Positions 40,449-49,827 of a stretch of 64,000 nucleotides of DNA are shown piece after piece. The notes under the pieces are model-generated. The model was not told where the DNA came from. It saw only the letters and a list, made by a program, of their open reading frames with translations, and searched no databases. Both the position numbers and the translations under genes were made by a program. Within the stretch, counting starts at the first letter, position 1. Every line of letters starts with the position of its first letter. Source of the DNA: JANMOK01 sp031415055 (lineage in GTDB: Bacteria > Pseudomonadota > Alphaproteobacteria > Rhodobacterales > Rhodobacteraceae); contig JANOQZ010000043.1 in the NCBI GenBank assembly GCA_031415055.1, forward strand, positions 58,457 to 122,456, in the 5' to 3' direction.

Positions 40449-42125
40449 ATGGCCGTCAAATCCGACATTGAAATTGCCCGCGAAGCCAAGAAGAAGCCGA
40501 TCCTAGAAATCGGTGCCGCATTGGGCATTCCGGCGGCCGATTTGTTGCCGTTTGGGCATGACAAAGCGAAAATCTCGGCGGAATTCATCAAGGCGCAGGC
40601 GGGCAAGAAGGACGGCAAGCTGATTTTGGTGACGGCGATCAACCCAACGCCTGCGGGTGAAGGGAAAACCACGACAACCGTCGGTTTGGGTGACGGGCTG
40701 AACGCCATCGGCAAGAAGGCGATCGTTTGCATCCGCGAGGCCTCGCTGGGGCCGTGTTTTGGCATGAAGGGCGGGGCGGCGGGGGGCGGCTATGCGCAAG
40801 TGATACCGATGGAAGAGATGAACCTGCATTTCACCGGCGATTTCCACGCCATTACTTCGGCGCATAACCTGCTTTCCGCGATGATCGACAACCATATCTA
40901 TTGGGGCAACGATCTGGAGATTGACACCCGCCGGGTTGTTTGGCGGCGGGTGATGGACATGAACGACCGCGCTTTGCGCGACAATGTGGTGTCGTTGGGT
41001 GGGGTGGCGAACGGGTTTCCGCGTGAATCGGGGTTTGACATAACAGTGGCGTCGGAAGTCATGGCGATTCTGTGCCTGTCGATGGATTTGAAGGACTTGC
41101 AGAAACGTCTGGGCGACATCATCGTTGCCTACCGTCGCGATAAGACGGCGGTCTATTGCCGCGACATCAAGGCCGACGGGGCGATGACGGTGTTGCTGCA
41201 ACAGGCGATGCAGCCCAATCTGGTGCAGACGCTGGAGAATAATCCGGCTTTCGTGCATGGCGGGCCGTTTGCCAACATCGCGCACGGCTGCAATTCCGTT
41301 GTGGCGACAAAAACGGCGATGAAGCTGGCGGATTTCGTGGTGACAGAGGCCGGGTTCGGTGCCGATCTGGGTGCCGAGAAATTCATGAATATCAAATGCC
41401 GCAAGGCGGGGATTGCGCCGTCTGCGGTGGTGATCGTCGCCACGGTTCGCGCGATGAAGATGAACGGCGGCGTGAAGAAAGACGCGTTAGGCGTTGAAAA
41501 CGTTGAGGCGGTGAAAAAAGGCTGCGCCAATTTGGGACGGCACATCTCCAATATGCGCGGATTTGGCGTGCCCGCGGTGGTGGCGATCAACCATTTCATT
41601 TCTGATACCGAGGCGGAAATTGCAGCAGTGACGGACTATGTGGCCGGCATGGGATCGGAAGCGATCCTGTGCATGCATTGGGCAAACGGGTCGGCGGGGA
41701 TTGTCGAACTGGCGAAACGGGTGGCGGCGATAGCCGAAAGCGGTGCGGCGCAGTTTGCACCGTTGTATCCCGATGACATGAAGCTGTTTGACAAGATCGA
41801 GACCATCGCCAAGCGGATTTATCATGCCGACGCGGTTTTGGCCGACAAGTCGGTGCGCGACCAGTTGCATTCTTGGGAGGCGGCGGGGTATGGCCATCTG
41901 CCAATTTGCATGGCGAAAACGCAGTATTCATTCTCGACCGATCCGAATTTGCGCGGTGCGCCAGTTGGCCATTCGGTGCCGGTGCGCGAGGTGCGTCTGT
42001 CGGCGGGTGCCGGGTTCGTAGTGGTCATCTGTGGTGAGATCATGACCATGCCGGGCCTGCCGAAAGTGCCGTCGGCGGAGACGATATTCCTCAATGCAGC
42101 CGGGCAGATTGAAGGGTTGTTCTGA
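40449..42125 (+). CDS. fhs: Formate--tetrahydrofolate ligase
   Basis: A 558-residue ATP-dependent enzyme that makes 10-formyl-THF from formate and THF. The P-loop-like NPTPAGEGKTTTTVGLGDG, LGPCFGMKGGAAGGGYAQV and HGGPFANIAHGCNSV are strongly conserved family blocks. The ATG at 40449 (MAVKSDIEIAREAK) is chosen; another ATG three codons earlier has weaker context. It is followed two bases later by folD, so the two form a one-carbon operon. Confidence 0.97.
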   Translation: MAVKSDIEIAREAKKKPILEIGAALGIPAADLLPFGHDKAKISAEFIKAQAGKKDGKLILVTAINPTPAGEGKTTTTVGLGDGLNAIGKKAIVCIREASLGPCFGMKGGAAGGGYAQVIPMEEMNLHFTGDFHAITSAHNLLSAMIDNHIYWGNDLEIDTRRVVWRRVMDMNDRALRDNVVSLGGVANGFPRESGFDITVASEVMAILCLSMDLKDLQKRLGDIIVAYRRDKTAVYCRDIKADGAMTVLLQQAMQPNLVQTLENNPAFVHGGPFANIAHGCNSVVATKTAMKLADFVVTEAGFGADLGAEKFMNIKCRKAGIAPSAVVIVATVRAMKMNGGVKKDALGVENVEAVKKGCANLGRHISNMRGFGVPAVVAINHFISDTEAEIAAVTDYVAGMGSEAILCMHWANGSAGIVELAKRVAAIAESGAAQFAPLYPDDMKLFDKIETIAKRIYHADAVLADKSVRDQLHSWEAAGYGHLPICMAKTQYSFSTDPNLRGAPVGHSVPVREVRLSAGAGFVVVICGEIMTMPGLPKVPSAETIFLNAAGQIEGLF

Positions 42126-42127
42126 AC

Positions 42128-43018
42128 ATGGTGGCCGAGATTATTGACGGCAAGGCCTTTGCTGCGCGGGTGCGTGGGCAAGTTGCCGAGCACGTTGCGC
42201 GGTTGAAGCGCGACCACGGGCTAACCCCGGGTCTGGCGGTGGTTTTGATCGGGTCCGATCCGGCGTCTGAGGTCTATGTGCGCAACAAAGGCAAACAGAC
42301 TGTCGAGTGTGGCATGCACTCAATCGAACATAAATTGCCGGAAAACACGCCAGAAGGCGAATTACTTGTACTAATCGAACAATTGAACGCTGATCCGGCG
42401 ATTCATGGGATATTGGTGCAACTGCCTTTGCCCAAACATTTGAACGAAGATTTGGTGATCAACTCCATTAATCCGGCCAAGGATGTCGACGGGTTTCATG
42501 TCTCGAATGTCGGTCTTTTGGCCACCGGACAGAAGAGCATGGTGCCCTGCACGCCGTTGGGATGCCTGATGTTGCTGCGCGATAGGCTGGGGTCGCTGGC
42601 GGGGTTGAACGCGGTGGTAGTGGGGCGGTCGAACATTGTTGGCAAACCGATGGCGAACCTGTTGCTGCGCGACAGTTGCACGGTGACGATTGCGCATTCG
42701 AGGACCAAGGATATCGAGGAAATTTGCCGCCGGGCGGATATTTTGGTCGCCGCCGTCGGCCGGGCAGAGTTGGTCAAGGGCGATTGGATCAAGCCAGGGG
42801 CGACGGTGATTGATGTCGGCATCAACCGTGTGCACCGCGACGGGAAAACCAAATTGGTTGGCGATGTCGATTTTGCCTCGGTTTCAGCGGTCGCTGGGGC
42901 AATAACCCCGGTACCCGGTGGCGTCGGCCCGATGACGATTGCCTGTTTGCTGGCCAATACGGTAATCGCGTGTTGTCGGGCGAACGGATTGGCGGAGCCG
43001 GAAGTTTTGACGGCCTGA
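42128..43018 (+). CDS. folD: Methylene-THF dehydrogenase / methenyl-THF cyclohydrolase
   Basis: A 296-residue bifunctional enzyme linking 10-formyl-, methenyl- and methylene-THF with NADP. The conserved Tyr and Lys active-site region is VYVRNKGKQTVECGM; GILVQLPLPKHLNE, PAKDVDGFHVSNVGLL and the Rossmann VVVGRSNIVGKPMA follow. PVPGGVGPMTIACLL near the end is a signature. With fhs it allows formate to feed purine, thymidylate and serine synthesis. Confidence 0.97.
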   Translation: MVAEIIDGKAFAARVRGQVAEHVARLKRDHGLTPGLAVVLIGSDPASEVYVRNKGKQTVECGMHSIEHKLPENTPEGELLVLIEQLNADPAIHGILVQLPLPKHLNEDLVINSINPAKDVDGFHVSNVGLLATGQKSMVPCTPLGCLMLLRDRLGSLAGLNAVVVGRSNIVGKPMANLLLRDSCTVTIAHSRTKDIEEICRRADILVAAVGRAELVKGDWIKPGATVIDVGINRVHRDGKTKLVGDVDFASVSAVAGAITPVPGGVGPMTIACLLANTVIACCRANGLAEPEVLTA

Positions 43019-43042
43019 ACAAACCGCTTGACTGATGGTTCA

Positions 43043-43066
43043 TTAATCAATAGATTACTTGATTAT
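43043..43066. promoter_or_regulatory. Operator-like palindrome over the ArsR-rhodanese start
   Basis: TAATCAA at 43044-43050 and TTGATTA at 43059-43065 form a perfect 7-base inverted repeat with an eight-base A/T-rich spacer. It reaches the ATG of the regulator gene itself, so binding would block transcription or initiation of the whole sulfur operon. This is typical in size of ArsR-family operators. Confidence 0.6.
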
Positions 43067-43754
43067 GGATCAGGATTCCAAACATCGAGCTTTCAAAGAT
43101 GGCCTTTACGGCCAATTCGCCCGAATTGGCAAGGCGCTGGCAAACCCGGCGCGTTTGGAATTTCTGGAGCTTCTGGCACAGAGTGACCGCAGCGTAGAAT
43201 CGCTGGCCAACGAGGTTGGACTGTCACTGGCGAATGCTTCGCAGCATTTGCTGGTGTTGCGTGAGGCTGGGTTGGTGACGGCGCGCAAGCAGGGACTTTT
43301 TGTCTATTATTCACTGGCGCATGCCTCGGTTTTCGACCTTACAATGGCGTTGCGGCTGGTTGCCGAGGCGCAATTGGCCGATCTTGAAAGGCTGGTACGC
43401 GGACATATGGGCAACCGCAGCGAAACCGAAGCCATTGGTATGGACGATCTGTTGAGACGCGCAAATTCGGCGGATTTGATAATTCTCGATGCGCGACCGC
43501 ATAACGAATATGATGCCGGACATATTGCTGGCGCAATCTCGGTGCCGGTTGATTTGTTGCAATTGAAGTTGGACGAGTTGCCCACGGGCAAGGAATACGT
43601 GGCCTATTGCCGGGGTCCGTATTGTGTCTATGCCGACCGGGCCGTCGAATTTCTGTCAGCCAAAGGTCGCAATGCCAAGCGTCTGACTGATGGGTTCCCA
43701 GAATGGAAAGCACGCGGGTTTCCGGTTACCACCAGCACTGAAAAAGGGATGTGA
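43065..43754 (+). CDS. ArsR-family regulator fused to rhodanese domain
   Basis: A 229-residue protein. Residues about 15-105 are an ArsR winged helix (LANPARLEFLELLAQSDRSV, LGLSLANASQHLLVLREAGL, then VYYSLAH). Residues about 125-225 form a rhodanese domain with active loop YCRGPYCVYA, catalytic Cys182 and a second Cys187. There are no cysteines in the ArsR part. Such fusions head sulfur-stress operons; the rhodanese probably senses or transfers persulfide sulfur. The ATG at 43065 lies within the operator palindrome. It is first in a five-gene operon. Confidence 0.9.
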   Translation: MDQDSKHRAFKDGLYGQFARIGKALANPARLEFLELLAQSDRSVESLANEVGLSLANASQHLLVLREAGLVTARKQGLFVYYSLAHASVFDLTMALRLVAEAQLADLERLVRGHMGNRSETEAIGMDDLLRRANSADLIILDARPHNEYDAGHIAGAISVPVDLLQLKLDELPTGKEYVAYCRGPYCVYADRAVEFLSAKGRNAKRLTDGFPEWKARGFPVTTSTEKGM

Positions 43755-43756
43755 TT

Positions 43757-44212
43757 ATGCTGCTTGATCAAAGTCCATGGTATGTTGCCGGTCCTTTGAT
43801 CGGACTTGGCATTGTCGGGTTGCGGTTTGCGCTTAACAAGCCGTTCGGGGCGTTGGGTGGGTTCATTGATGTTGCCGAGCAAGCTGCCAATCCACAACGG
43901 TTGGGTTTTCGCAGCTTTATGTTGATCGGACTGATCCTAGGCGGTTTCCTGTTCGCTTTTGTCAGCGGGAGTTTTGCGCTGACAATTACGTACGGTGGTG
44001 CCAGCGGTATTGTTGGCGGGCAAATCGCGCTTCTGCTTGGTGCCGGCGTGATGATGGGCATTGGGGCCCGCACGGCGGGAGGCTGCACGTCGGGTCATGG
44101 CATGAGTGGCATGTCGATTGGTTCACCCGCTAGTTTGGCCGCAACCATGACGTTTTTTGCCACGGCAGTCATTCTGGCGCACATTCTTGCCGGGATCGGC
44201 GGTGGAGCATGA
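43757..44212 (+). CDS. YeeE/YedE family sulfur transporter, first half
   Basis: A 151-residue membrane protein with about four helices and the YeeE/YedE signature GARTAGGCTSGHGMSG, whose cysteine lines the sulfur-compound pathway. Full-length YeeE has about nine helices and imports thiosulfate; here, as in many proteobacteria, it is split over two genes that overlap by four bases. It lies two bases downstream of the ArsR-rhodanese gene. Transport of thiosulfate or a related sulfane compound is inferred from family and context. Confidence 0.9.
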   Translation: MLLDQSPWYVAGPLIGLGIVGLRFALNKPFGALGGFIDVAEQAANPQRLGFRSFMLIGLILGGFLFAFVSGSFALTITYGGASGIVGGQIALLLGAGVMMGIGARTAGGCTSGHGMSGMSIGSPASLAATMTFFATAVILAHILAGIGGGA

Positions 44213-44664
44213 ATGACAAAGCCTTGGGGTTGATCGCCGGAATATTCATTGGGTTTGTATTTGCTTGGGCACGACTGAGTGATCCTGACGTCATCCGCGA
44301 TATGCTGATGTTGCGTGATGGTTACGTGTTTCTTCTGATGGGTTCGAGCATCGCAGTGGCGGCGATTTGTAATTTCGCATTGCGCTGGTTTGGTGCGCGC
44401 GCATTAGCGACAGGCGAACCGGTTGGGTGGACAGTGGATCGGATCGAGAAACGTCATGTTTATGGCAGCGTCCTATTCGGCGCTGGCTGGGGTCTTGCTG
44501 GAACCTGTCCCGGACCAGTTGCGGTAATGATTGGCGAAGGCCAATTGGCCGGGTTAGTTGTTGCCGCCGGATTGTTGATCGGCGTGGCGCTTCAGGTCCC
44601 GCTTCTGCGCCGACTGCGACCGGGCCATGCGCTTGACGACAAATTGACTTCGCCAGCCGTGTGA
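44209..44664 (+). CDS. YeeE/YedE family sulfur transporter, second half
   Basis: A 151-residue membrane protein with about four helices. Its signature is LFGAGWGLAGTCPGPV, again with a pore-lining cysteine. It follows the first half with a four-base overlap and probably forms one transporter with it. The downstream persulfide-dioxygenase-like gene suggests that imported or internally made sulfane sulfur is oxidised. Confidence 0.9.
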   Translation: MNDKALGLIAGIFIGFVFAWARLSDPDVIRDMLMLRDGYVFLLMGSSIAVAAICNFALRWFGARALATGEPVGWTVDRIEKRHVYGSVLFGAGWGLAGTCPGPVAVMIGEGQLAGLVVAAGLLIGVALQVPLLRRLRPGHALDDKLTSPAV

Positions 44665-44677
44665 AAGGTTCACCTCG

Positions 44678-45415
44678 ATGATATTTCGACCGTTTTACTA
44701 TTATGAGACCGGATGTGCGGCTTATTTGCTGGGGTGCGGCACATCGGGAGAATGCGCGGTCGTCGATCCGCAATTGGTTGACATTGATGCCTATGTCGAA
44801 TTTGCCGCGTCAAAGGGCATGCGGATTAAGACGGTCATCGATACGCATGTGCATGCCGACCACCTTTCTGGTGGGCACGCGCTGGCACGCGCGGCGGGCG
44901 CGACCTATGCTTTGCACGAAAGCGCGGCAACGACCTTTCCATTCGATCCTTTACACGACGGGCAAAGGATCACGCTGGGAAATACCCTAATCGACGTGCT
45001 TCATACGCCCGGACACAGCGAAGACAGCATTTGTCTGCTGGTTAGCGACCTGCGGCGCGGTCCGGCACCTTGGTTTATTTTGACTGGTGACACGATATTT
45101 GTCGGCTCGGTCGGTCGCCCGGATCTGCACGAACATGCGGTGGAATACGCCGGAAAATTGCACGACAGCATCCATGCGCGCCTGTTGTCTTTGCCCGACG
45201 AAATTGAAATATTCCCCGGCCATTTTTCCGGCTCGCTGTGTGGAGCGGGCATGAGCGGCAAGCCATCCAGCACTATTGCTTTTGAAAGGCGATGGAACGC
45301 ACTATTGGGCAAAAACCGCGAACAATTCGTTTTGGCAATGGCTGACGTTCCAGAGCGTCCGGCTAACATGCAAGAAATCATGCGGCGAAATCTTGGGGCG
45401 GAGACAGCGGCGTGA
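44678..45415 (+). CDS. Metallo-beta-lactamase-fold hydrolase, persulfide-dioxygenase-like
   Basis: A 245-residue MBL-fold protein. The metal site is DTHVHADHLSGGH with His57, His59, Asp61 and His62, followed by LHTPGHSED and LTGDTIFVGSVGRPDL. The C-terminal FPGHFSGSLCGAGMSGKPSS matches ETHE1/Blh-type persulfide dioxygenases more than glyoxalase II. Such enzymes oxidise glutathione persulfide to sulfite with one iron. The operon with ArsR-rhodanese and YeeE halves is the usual one for sulfide detoxification. It overlaps the MFS gene by four bases. Confidence 0.88.
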   Translation: MIFRPFYYYETGCAAYLLGCGTSGECAVVDPQLVDIDAYVEFAASKGMRIKTVIDTHVHADHLSGGHALARAAGATYALHESAATTFPFDPLHDGQRITLGNTLIDVLHTPGHSEDSICLLVSDLRRGPAPWFILTGDTIFVGSVGRPDLHEHAVEYAGKLHDSIHARLLSLPDEIEIFPGHFSGSLCGAGMSGKPSSTIAFERRWNALLGKNREQFVLAMADVPERPANMQEIMRRNLGAETAA

Positions 45416-46668
45416 CAACTGGGATCCGGCTTGGCCTACGTGCCAATGCGGTGCAGTTTACTCTGTTGGTCATCGTCAACGCCTTTGTCGGCGCGATGAT
45501 CGGCATGGAACGCAGCATCCTGCCCGCCATCGCTGAGCAGGAATTCCACTTGATCGGAAATTCGGCGATAACTTCTTTCATCGTTGTTTTTGGTCTTAGC
45601 AAGGCTCTGGCGAATTATGTTGCTGGCAGTCTTTCTGACCGTTTCGGTCGTCGACAGGTTCTGCTTTTAGGGTGGTATTTTGCGATTCCAGTACCTTTCC
45701 TGCTGATATGGGCATCCAGTTGGAACTGGATACTACTGGCGAATGTCCTCCTTGGCGTCAGTCAGGGCCTGTGTTGGTCGACAACGGTGGTGATGAAAAT
45801 TGACCTTGCCGGGCCGCGTAATCGCGGCTTGGCAATGGGCCTGAACGAATTTGCCGGTTACGCAGCCGTGGCGGCGAGTGCTTGGGCGACGGGCTGGCTG
45901 GCGGTGCGTTACGGGTTGCGACCGGAGCCGTTTTATCTTGGTTTCGCCTTTGTTGCGCTGGGCACTGGACTGTCGTTGATCGCGGTGCACGAAACCAAGG
46001 CTTTTGCAGAACTGGAAGCATCGCTGGCTGAACCTCAGCCGGGTCGGCAACCTGTCACCCAGCGGGATATCTTTTGGCGCACCAGCGTAGGTGACCGAAA
46101 TCTTTCGAGCGCGTGTCAGGCCGGTCTTGTGAACAATCTCAACGACGGCATGGCGTGGGGGATATTTCCATTGTTCTTTGCCCATGCGGGGCTGTCGCTT
46201 GCCAATATCGGATTGCTGGTGGCAATCTATCCGGCCACTTGGGGAATATGCCAATTGTTTACCGGTGCCCTCTCGGACCGTACTGGCCGCAAATGGTTGA
46301 TTGTGGCGGGCATGACGGTTCAGGCATTGGGCATTGTCGTTGTTATCCAGTCGGCGGCAATACCGGGTTTTGCCACTGGTTCGCTGCTATTGGGATTGGG
46401 CACGGCAATGGTCTATCCAACGCTGTTGGCCGCGATTGGCGATGTGGCGCAACCGGGCTGGCGGGCATCGGCGGTCGGAATATACCGACTTTGGCGCGAT
46501 CTGGGTTATGCGGTCGGCGCGCTGATCGCCGGGTTTACCGCCGACGCATTCGGGTTGGCAGGCGCGATGGGGGTGGTAGCTTTGTTGACTTTTGCATCGG
46601 GGTTGGTGGTTGCCATTCGGATGGAGGCTCACCTTGGCCACTCGGCGCGGTTCGCGGAGCAACTTTAG
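45412..46668 (+). CDS. Major facilitator superfamily transporter
   Basis: A 418-residue membrane protein with twelve predicted helices. The MFS loop 2-3 motif GSLSDRFGRRQVLL is clear, and a related GALSDRTGRKWLI is in the second half. It is the last gene of the sulfur operon, with a GTG start inside the end of the MBL gene. Export of sulfite or another oxidation product would fit the context, but the substrate is not shown. Its 3' end overlaps the convergent pdeM by four bases. Confidence 0.88.
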   Translation: MTTGIRLGLRANAVQFTLLVIVNAFVGAMIGMERSILPAIAEQEFHLIGNSAITSFIVVFGLSKALANYVAGSLSDRFGRRQVLLLGWYFAIPVPFLLIWASSWNWILLANVLLGVSQGLCWSTTVVMKIDLAGPRNRGLAMGLNEFAGYAAVAASAWATGWLAVRYGLRPEPFYLGFAFVALGTGLSLIAVHETKAFAELEASLAEPQPGRQPVTQRDIFWRTSVGDRNLSSACQAGLVNNLNDGMAWGIFPLFFAHAGLSLANIGLLVAIYPATWGICQLFTGALSDRTGRKWLIVAGMTVQALGIVVVIQSAAIPGFATGSLLLGLGTAMVYPTLLAAIGDVAQPGWRASAVGIYRLWRDLGYAVGALIAGFTADAFGLAGAMGVVALLTFASGLVVAIRMEAHLGHSARFAEQL

Positions 46669-47324
46669 GCACCGGGGCGCATTGGCACGGCGAGCACCTT
46701 GTTGCCGGTCAATACCGCAAGCGCCCTTGGCCCCATGATGTCGTCCAAATCGCTGGAATGGCTGGATAACCCACCGGTATAGGTGCCAAAAGCGGGGAGA
46801 ATAACCCGGCTCGAATCGATCAAAAAGCACGGGCGGCTTTCGCCGGAAATGCGGATTTTCGGGTGATAATGGCCGGTGATTTCGCCAAAACCATCTACTT
46901 TGCCGGCAATATGGCGGAACGTCAGGCCCAGAAGGTGAAGTTCGGCGCGGTTTTCGCCACCCAAATCAATCGGTCCGGGGTCGTGATTGCCCGCAACCCA
47001 AATCCACAAACGACCGGCCATCAAGCGGGTCAGCAGGTCGCGATCTTGCGGATGCAGCGCTTCGCCTGCTGCATCATCGTCAAAATTATCGCCCAGACAG
47101 ACCACTTCCTTGGGCCGCATATTGTTAATTTCTCCGGCAAGCCGGTCCAACGTGTCGCGGGTTTCGTAAGGGGGCAGCAGCGCCCCACCGCGCCGCGCCA
47201 TGCGTTCGGATTTACCCAAATGCAGGTCGGAAACGCATAGCAATTGTCGCGTTTCCCACCACAAAGCGCCCGAGGGCAAAGCCTCGAGATTTTCCTGATT
47301 CAATCGAAACGAATGCCCGGTCAT
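46665..47324 (-). CDS. pdeM: Ligase-associated metallophosphoesterase PdeM
   Basis: A 219-residue calcineurin-like phosphoesterase: SDLHLGKSERMARRG, CLGDNFDDD, VAGNHDPGP and ITGHYHPKI provide the two-metal site. PdeM proteins belong to a DNA-repair gene group with an Lhr-like helicase, an exonuclease and an ATP-dependent ligase. Here only the helicase is present next to it. It is a DNA-damage endonuclease or phosphodiesterase by family, cytoplasmic, and is co-transcribed with the helicase 43 bases upstream. Confidence 0.92.
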   Translation of the reverse strand: MTGHSFRLNQENLEALPSGALWWETRQLLCVSDLHLGKSERMARRGGALLPPYETRDTLDRLAGEINNMRPKEVVCLGDNFDDDAAGEALHPQDRDLLTRLMAGRLWIWVAGNHDPGPIDLGGENRAELHLLGLTFRHIAGKVDGFGEITGHYHPKIRISGESRPCFLIDSSRVILPAFGTYTGGLSSHSSDLDDIMGPRALAVLTGNKVLAVPMRPGA

Positions 47325-47367
47325 GGCGGTTACGAAAACGCTAAAGCCGCGGCGTTGGCAAGGGGGA

Positions 47368-49767
47368 TTACGTCAGGCCGGCCTCGGCCATCATTTGCCG
47401 TGCTTCTTCAGCCATCAGCCGTTCTTGCGCCCGACCTTTGACTGGGACTTTGCCCATTTCAAACAACAAGGGCGCGGCGAGGGGGGTAAGATGCGGGGCC
47501 AGCACATGGTCGATGCGACCTTGGCTGCGGGTCAGCATATCCTCGATCCGGTCGAAATCGACTAAACCGCGCATCGCCTCGATACGGGTGATGCGCAGCA
47601 TCAGATGGTTGGGGTCGTATTTGCGCAACGTGTCGTACAGAATGTCGGAAGAAAACGTTGCCTGACGGCCGGATTTGCGCTGTCCGGGCAGGTTTTTCTC
47701 GATCAATCCGGCGATGGTGGCGGCGGAGCGGAAGGTGCGTTTCATTAGCGCGTTGCTGGAAAGCCAGGTTTCCAACCCTTCGCGCAATCCTTGCGGGTCG
47801 AGCAGGGGGGCGACGTTTTTGACCGGCTGCAGGCCCCAGATCAGGATGGCATAGTCGTTGGTGACAAAACCGATGGGCTCCAACCCGGCCTCTTCCATGC
47901 GTTTGGTTAGGATAAGGCCAAGCGTTTGATGGGCGTTGCGACCGGCAAAGCCGTAAATGCACAGGAAGGCGCGGTCGCCACGGGTGAAGGTTTCAGTGAG
48001 AAGGCGGTCGATTTGGGGAAGGCGCGAGATTTTGGCCTGCATCGTAAGCCACGCCTGTGAGTAGCTTGGCAGACTTTTCCATTGGGTTGGGTCGGACAGA
48101 AAGCGTTGGACGCGGTGCGACAGTTTGGTGGACATCGCCAGTTTGGTGCCGGAAAACACGGCGATTTTCGGTTCCTTGGTTGGCGACCGGCTGACTTCGA
48201 CCACCATATCGCGCAGGCCTTCGTAGCGCACCACTTCGCCGCCGATCAGAAACGTATCGCCAGGGGAAAGGGAGGCGGCGAAGTTTTCCTCGACTTCGCC
48301 CAAGGGGGTGCCGAAACGGCCACGCAGGCGGACAGCGAGGGTTTCGACATCGACGATGGTGCCGATGTTCATGCGCAGGCGTTTGGCGGCGCGCGGATCG
48401 CGCAATTGCCATTTTCCATCAGCGTTTAGGAGCAGGCGTTGCCAGCGATCATAAGCCTGTAGCGCATAGCCACCGGTGGCGCAGAATTGCAGGCAATCGT
48501 CGAAGTCTTGGCGGGTCAGAGATTGGTATGGGCCAGCGCGGCGGATTTCGTTGAATAGTGAACTATCATCGAATGGTCCAGCACAGGCGGTGAGGAGGAT
48601 ATGCTGACAAAGCACGTCCAGCGGGCCGTCGCCGCGCGGCTCACCGTCAAGGTCGCGTTCCTGCACTGCCTCAAGCGCACAGCGGCATTCGATCAGTTCA
48701 AAGCGGTTAGCGGGGACCAGAATGGCGCGCGAGGGGGCGTTGTAGCGGTGGTTGGATCGGCCAATCCGCTGCACCAGACGTTTGACGTTTTTGGGTGCAC
48801 CGACTTGGATGACCAGATCGACATTGCCCCAATCGATGCCCAGATCGAGGCTGCCGGTGCAGACGATTGCCCGTAGTTGGCCAGCGACCATTGCGCCTTC
48901 GACCCGTTCGCGCACTTCGCGAGCCAGCGAGCCGTGATGGAGGCCGATGGGCAGGTCTTCGGTATTTTCGGCCCACAATGCTTGGAAATACAGTTCGGCC
49001 TGGGCGCGGGTGTTGATGAAAACAAGGGTTGTCTTGGCTTGGCTGATTTTCTCCATCACCGCCTTGGCAGAATGCGCACCTGTCATGCCGGTCCACGGCG
49101 GGCGTTCGGCGGTTTCAAGGATCGAGATATCCGGATCGGGGCCGGGGTCAGCGTTCAGGATGTGGGTGTTGCCGGGTGACAGGAAATCAGCCATCGCGGC
49201 GGGGTCTTCGATGGTGGCGGACAGGCCGATACGGGTGGAATCTGGGGCAAGGGTGGCAAGGCGCGACAGGCACAGCATCAACTGGTCGCCACGCTTGCTT
49301 TCGTGCAGGGCGTGGATTTCATCGACGATGATCCGGCGCAAGCCGTTGAAAATATGCGGTGAATCTTCGTAGGAAAGCAGCAACGCCAGACTTTCGGGCG
49401 TAGTCAACAGGATGTGCGGCGGGTCGGTGCGTTGCCTCTGGCGCTGCGATTGGCGAGTGTCGCCGGTGCGGTCTTCGACGCGGATAGGCAAGGCCAGTTC
49501 TTCGACTGGCGTTGCCAGATTGCGACGAATATCGGCGGCAAGGGCTTTCAAAGGCGAGATATAGAGCGTGTGCAAACCCGCTTTGGGGTCGTTTGATAGT
49601 TCGATCAGACTGGGCAGGAAACCTGACAAGGTTTTGCCACCACCTGTCGGGGCAATAAGCAGGGTTGACTGGTCTTTGGAACGTTCCAAAAGGGCAAGTT
49701 GGTGCGGATGCGGCGACCAGCCGCGTTTTTCAAACCAATCCTGAAACTTTTGCGGAAGCTGGGCCAT
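47368..49767 (-). CDS. Ligase-associated DEXH-box helicase (Lhr family)
   Basis: A 799-residue SF2 helicase. Walker A is APTGGGKTLSGF, motif II VDEIHAL, motif III LSATIEDPAAM and motif VI QRIGRSNHRYN; a large C-terminal domain is typical of Lhr-type helicases. The start MAQLPQKFQDWFEKRGW at 49767 is chosen over one six codons earlier. It is associated with pdeM as in ligase-linked repair clusters, but the ligase and exonuclease are not in this window. It is thought to act in DNA-damage repair. Confidence 0.92.
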   Translation of the reverse strand: MAQLPQKFQDWFEKRGWSPHPHQLALLERSKDQSTLLIAPTGGGKTLSGFLPSLIELSNDPKAGLHTLYISPLKALAADIRRNLATPVEELALPIRVEDRTGDTRQSQRQRQRTDPPHILLTTPESLALLLSYEDSPHIFNGLRRIIVDEIHALHESKRGDQLMLCLSRLATLAPDSTRIGLSATIEDPAAMADFLSPGNTHILNADPGPDPDISILETAERPPWTGMTGAHSAKAVMEKISQAKTTLVFINTRAQAELYFQALWAENTEDLPIGLHHGSLAREVRERVEGAMVAGQLRAIVCTGSLDLGIDWGNVDLVIQVGAPKNVKRLVQRIGRSNHRYNAPSRAILVPANRFELIECRCALEAVQERDLDGEPRGDGPLDVLCQHILLTACAGPFDDSSLFNEIRRAGPYQSLTRQDFDDCLQFCATGGYALQAYDRWQRLLLNADGKWQLRDPRAAKRLRMNIGTIVDVETLAVRLRGRFGTPLGEVEENFAASLSPGDTFLIGGEVVRYEGLRDMVVEVSRSPTKEPKIAVFSGTKLAMSTKLSHRVQRFLSDPTQWKSLPSYSQAWLTMQAKISRLPQIDRLLTETFTRGDRAFLCIYGFAGRNAHQTLGLILTKRMEEAGLEPIGFVTNDYAILIWGLQPVKNVAPLLDPQGLREGLETWLSSNALMKRTFRSAATIAGLIEKNLPGQRKSGRQATFSSDILYDTLRKYDPNHLMLRITRIEAMRGLVDFDRIEDMLTRSQGRIDHVLAPHLTPLAAPLLFEMGKVPVKGRAQERLMAEEARQMMAEAGLT

Positions 49768-49827
49768 GGTCTTGCAAGATAGCAAGACAAAGGCGCTCTG
49801 CTAGTGGCAAAGCGCCGGTTGGTGCGG

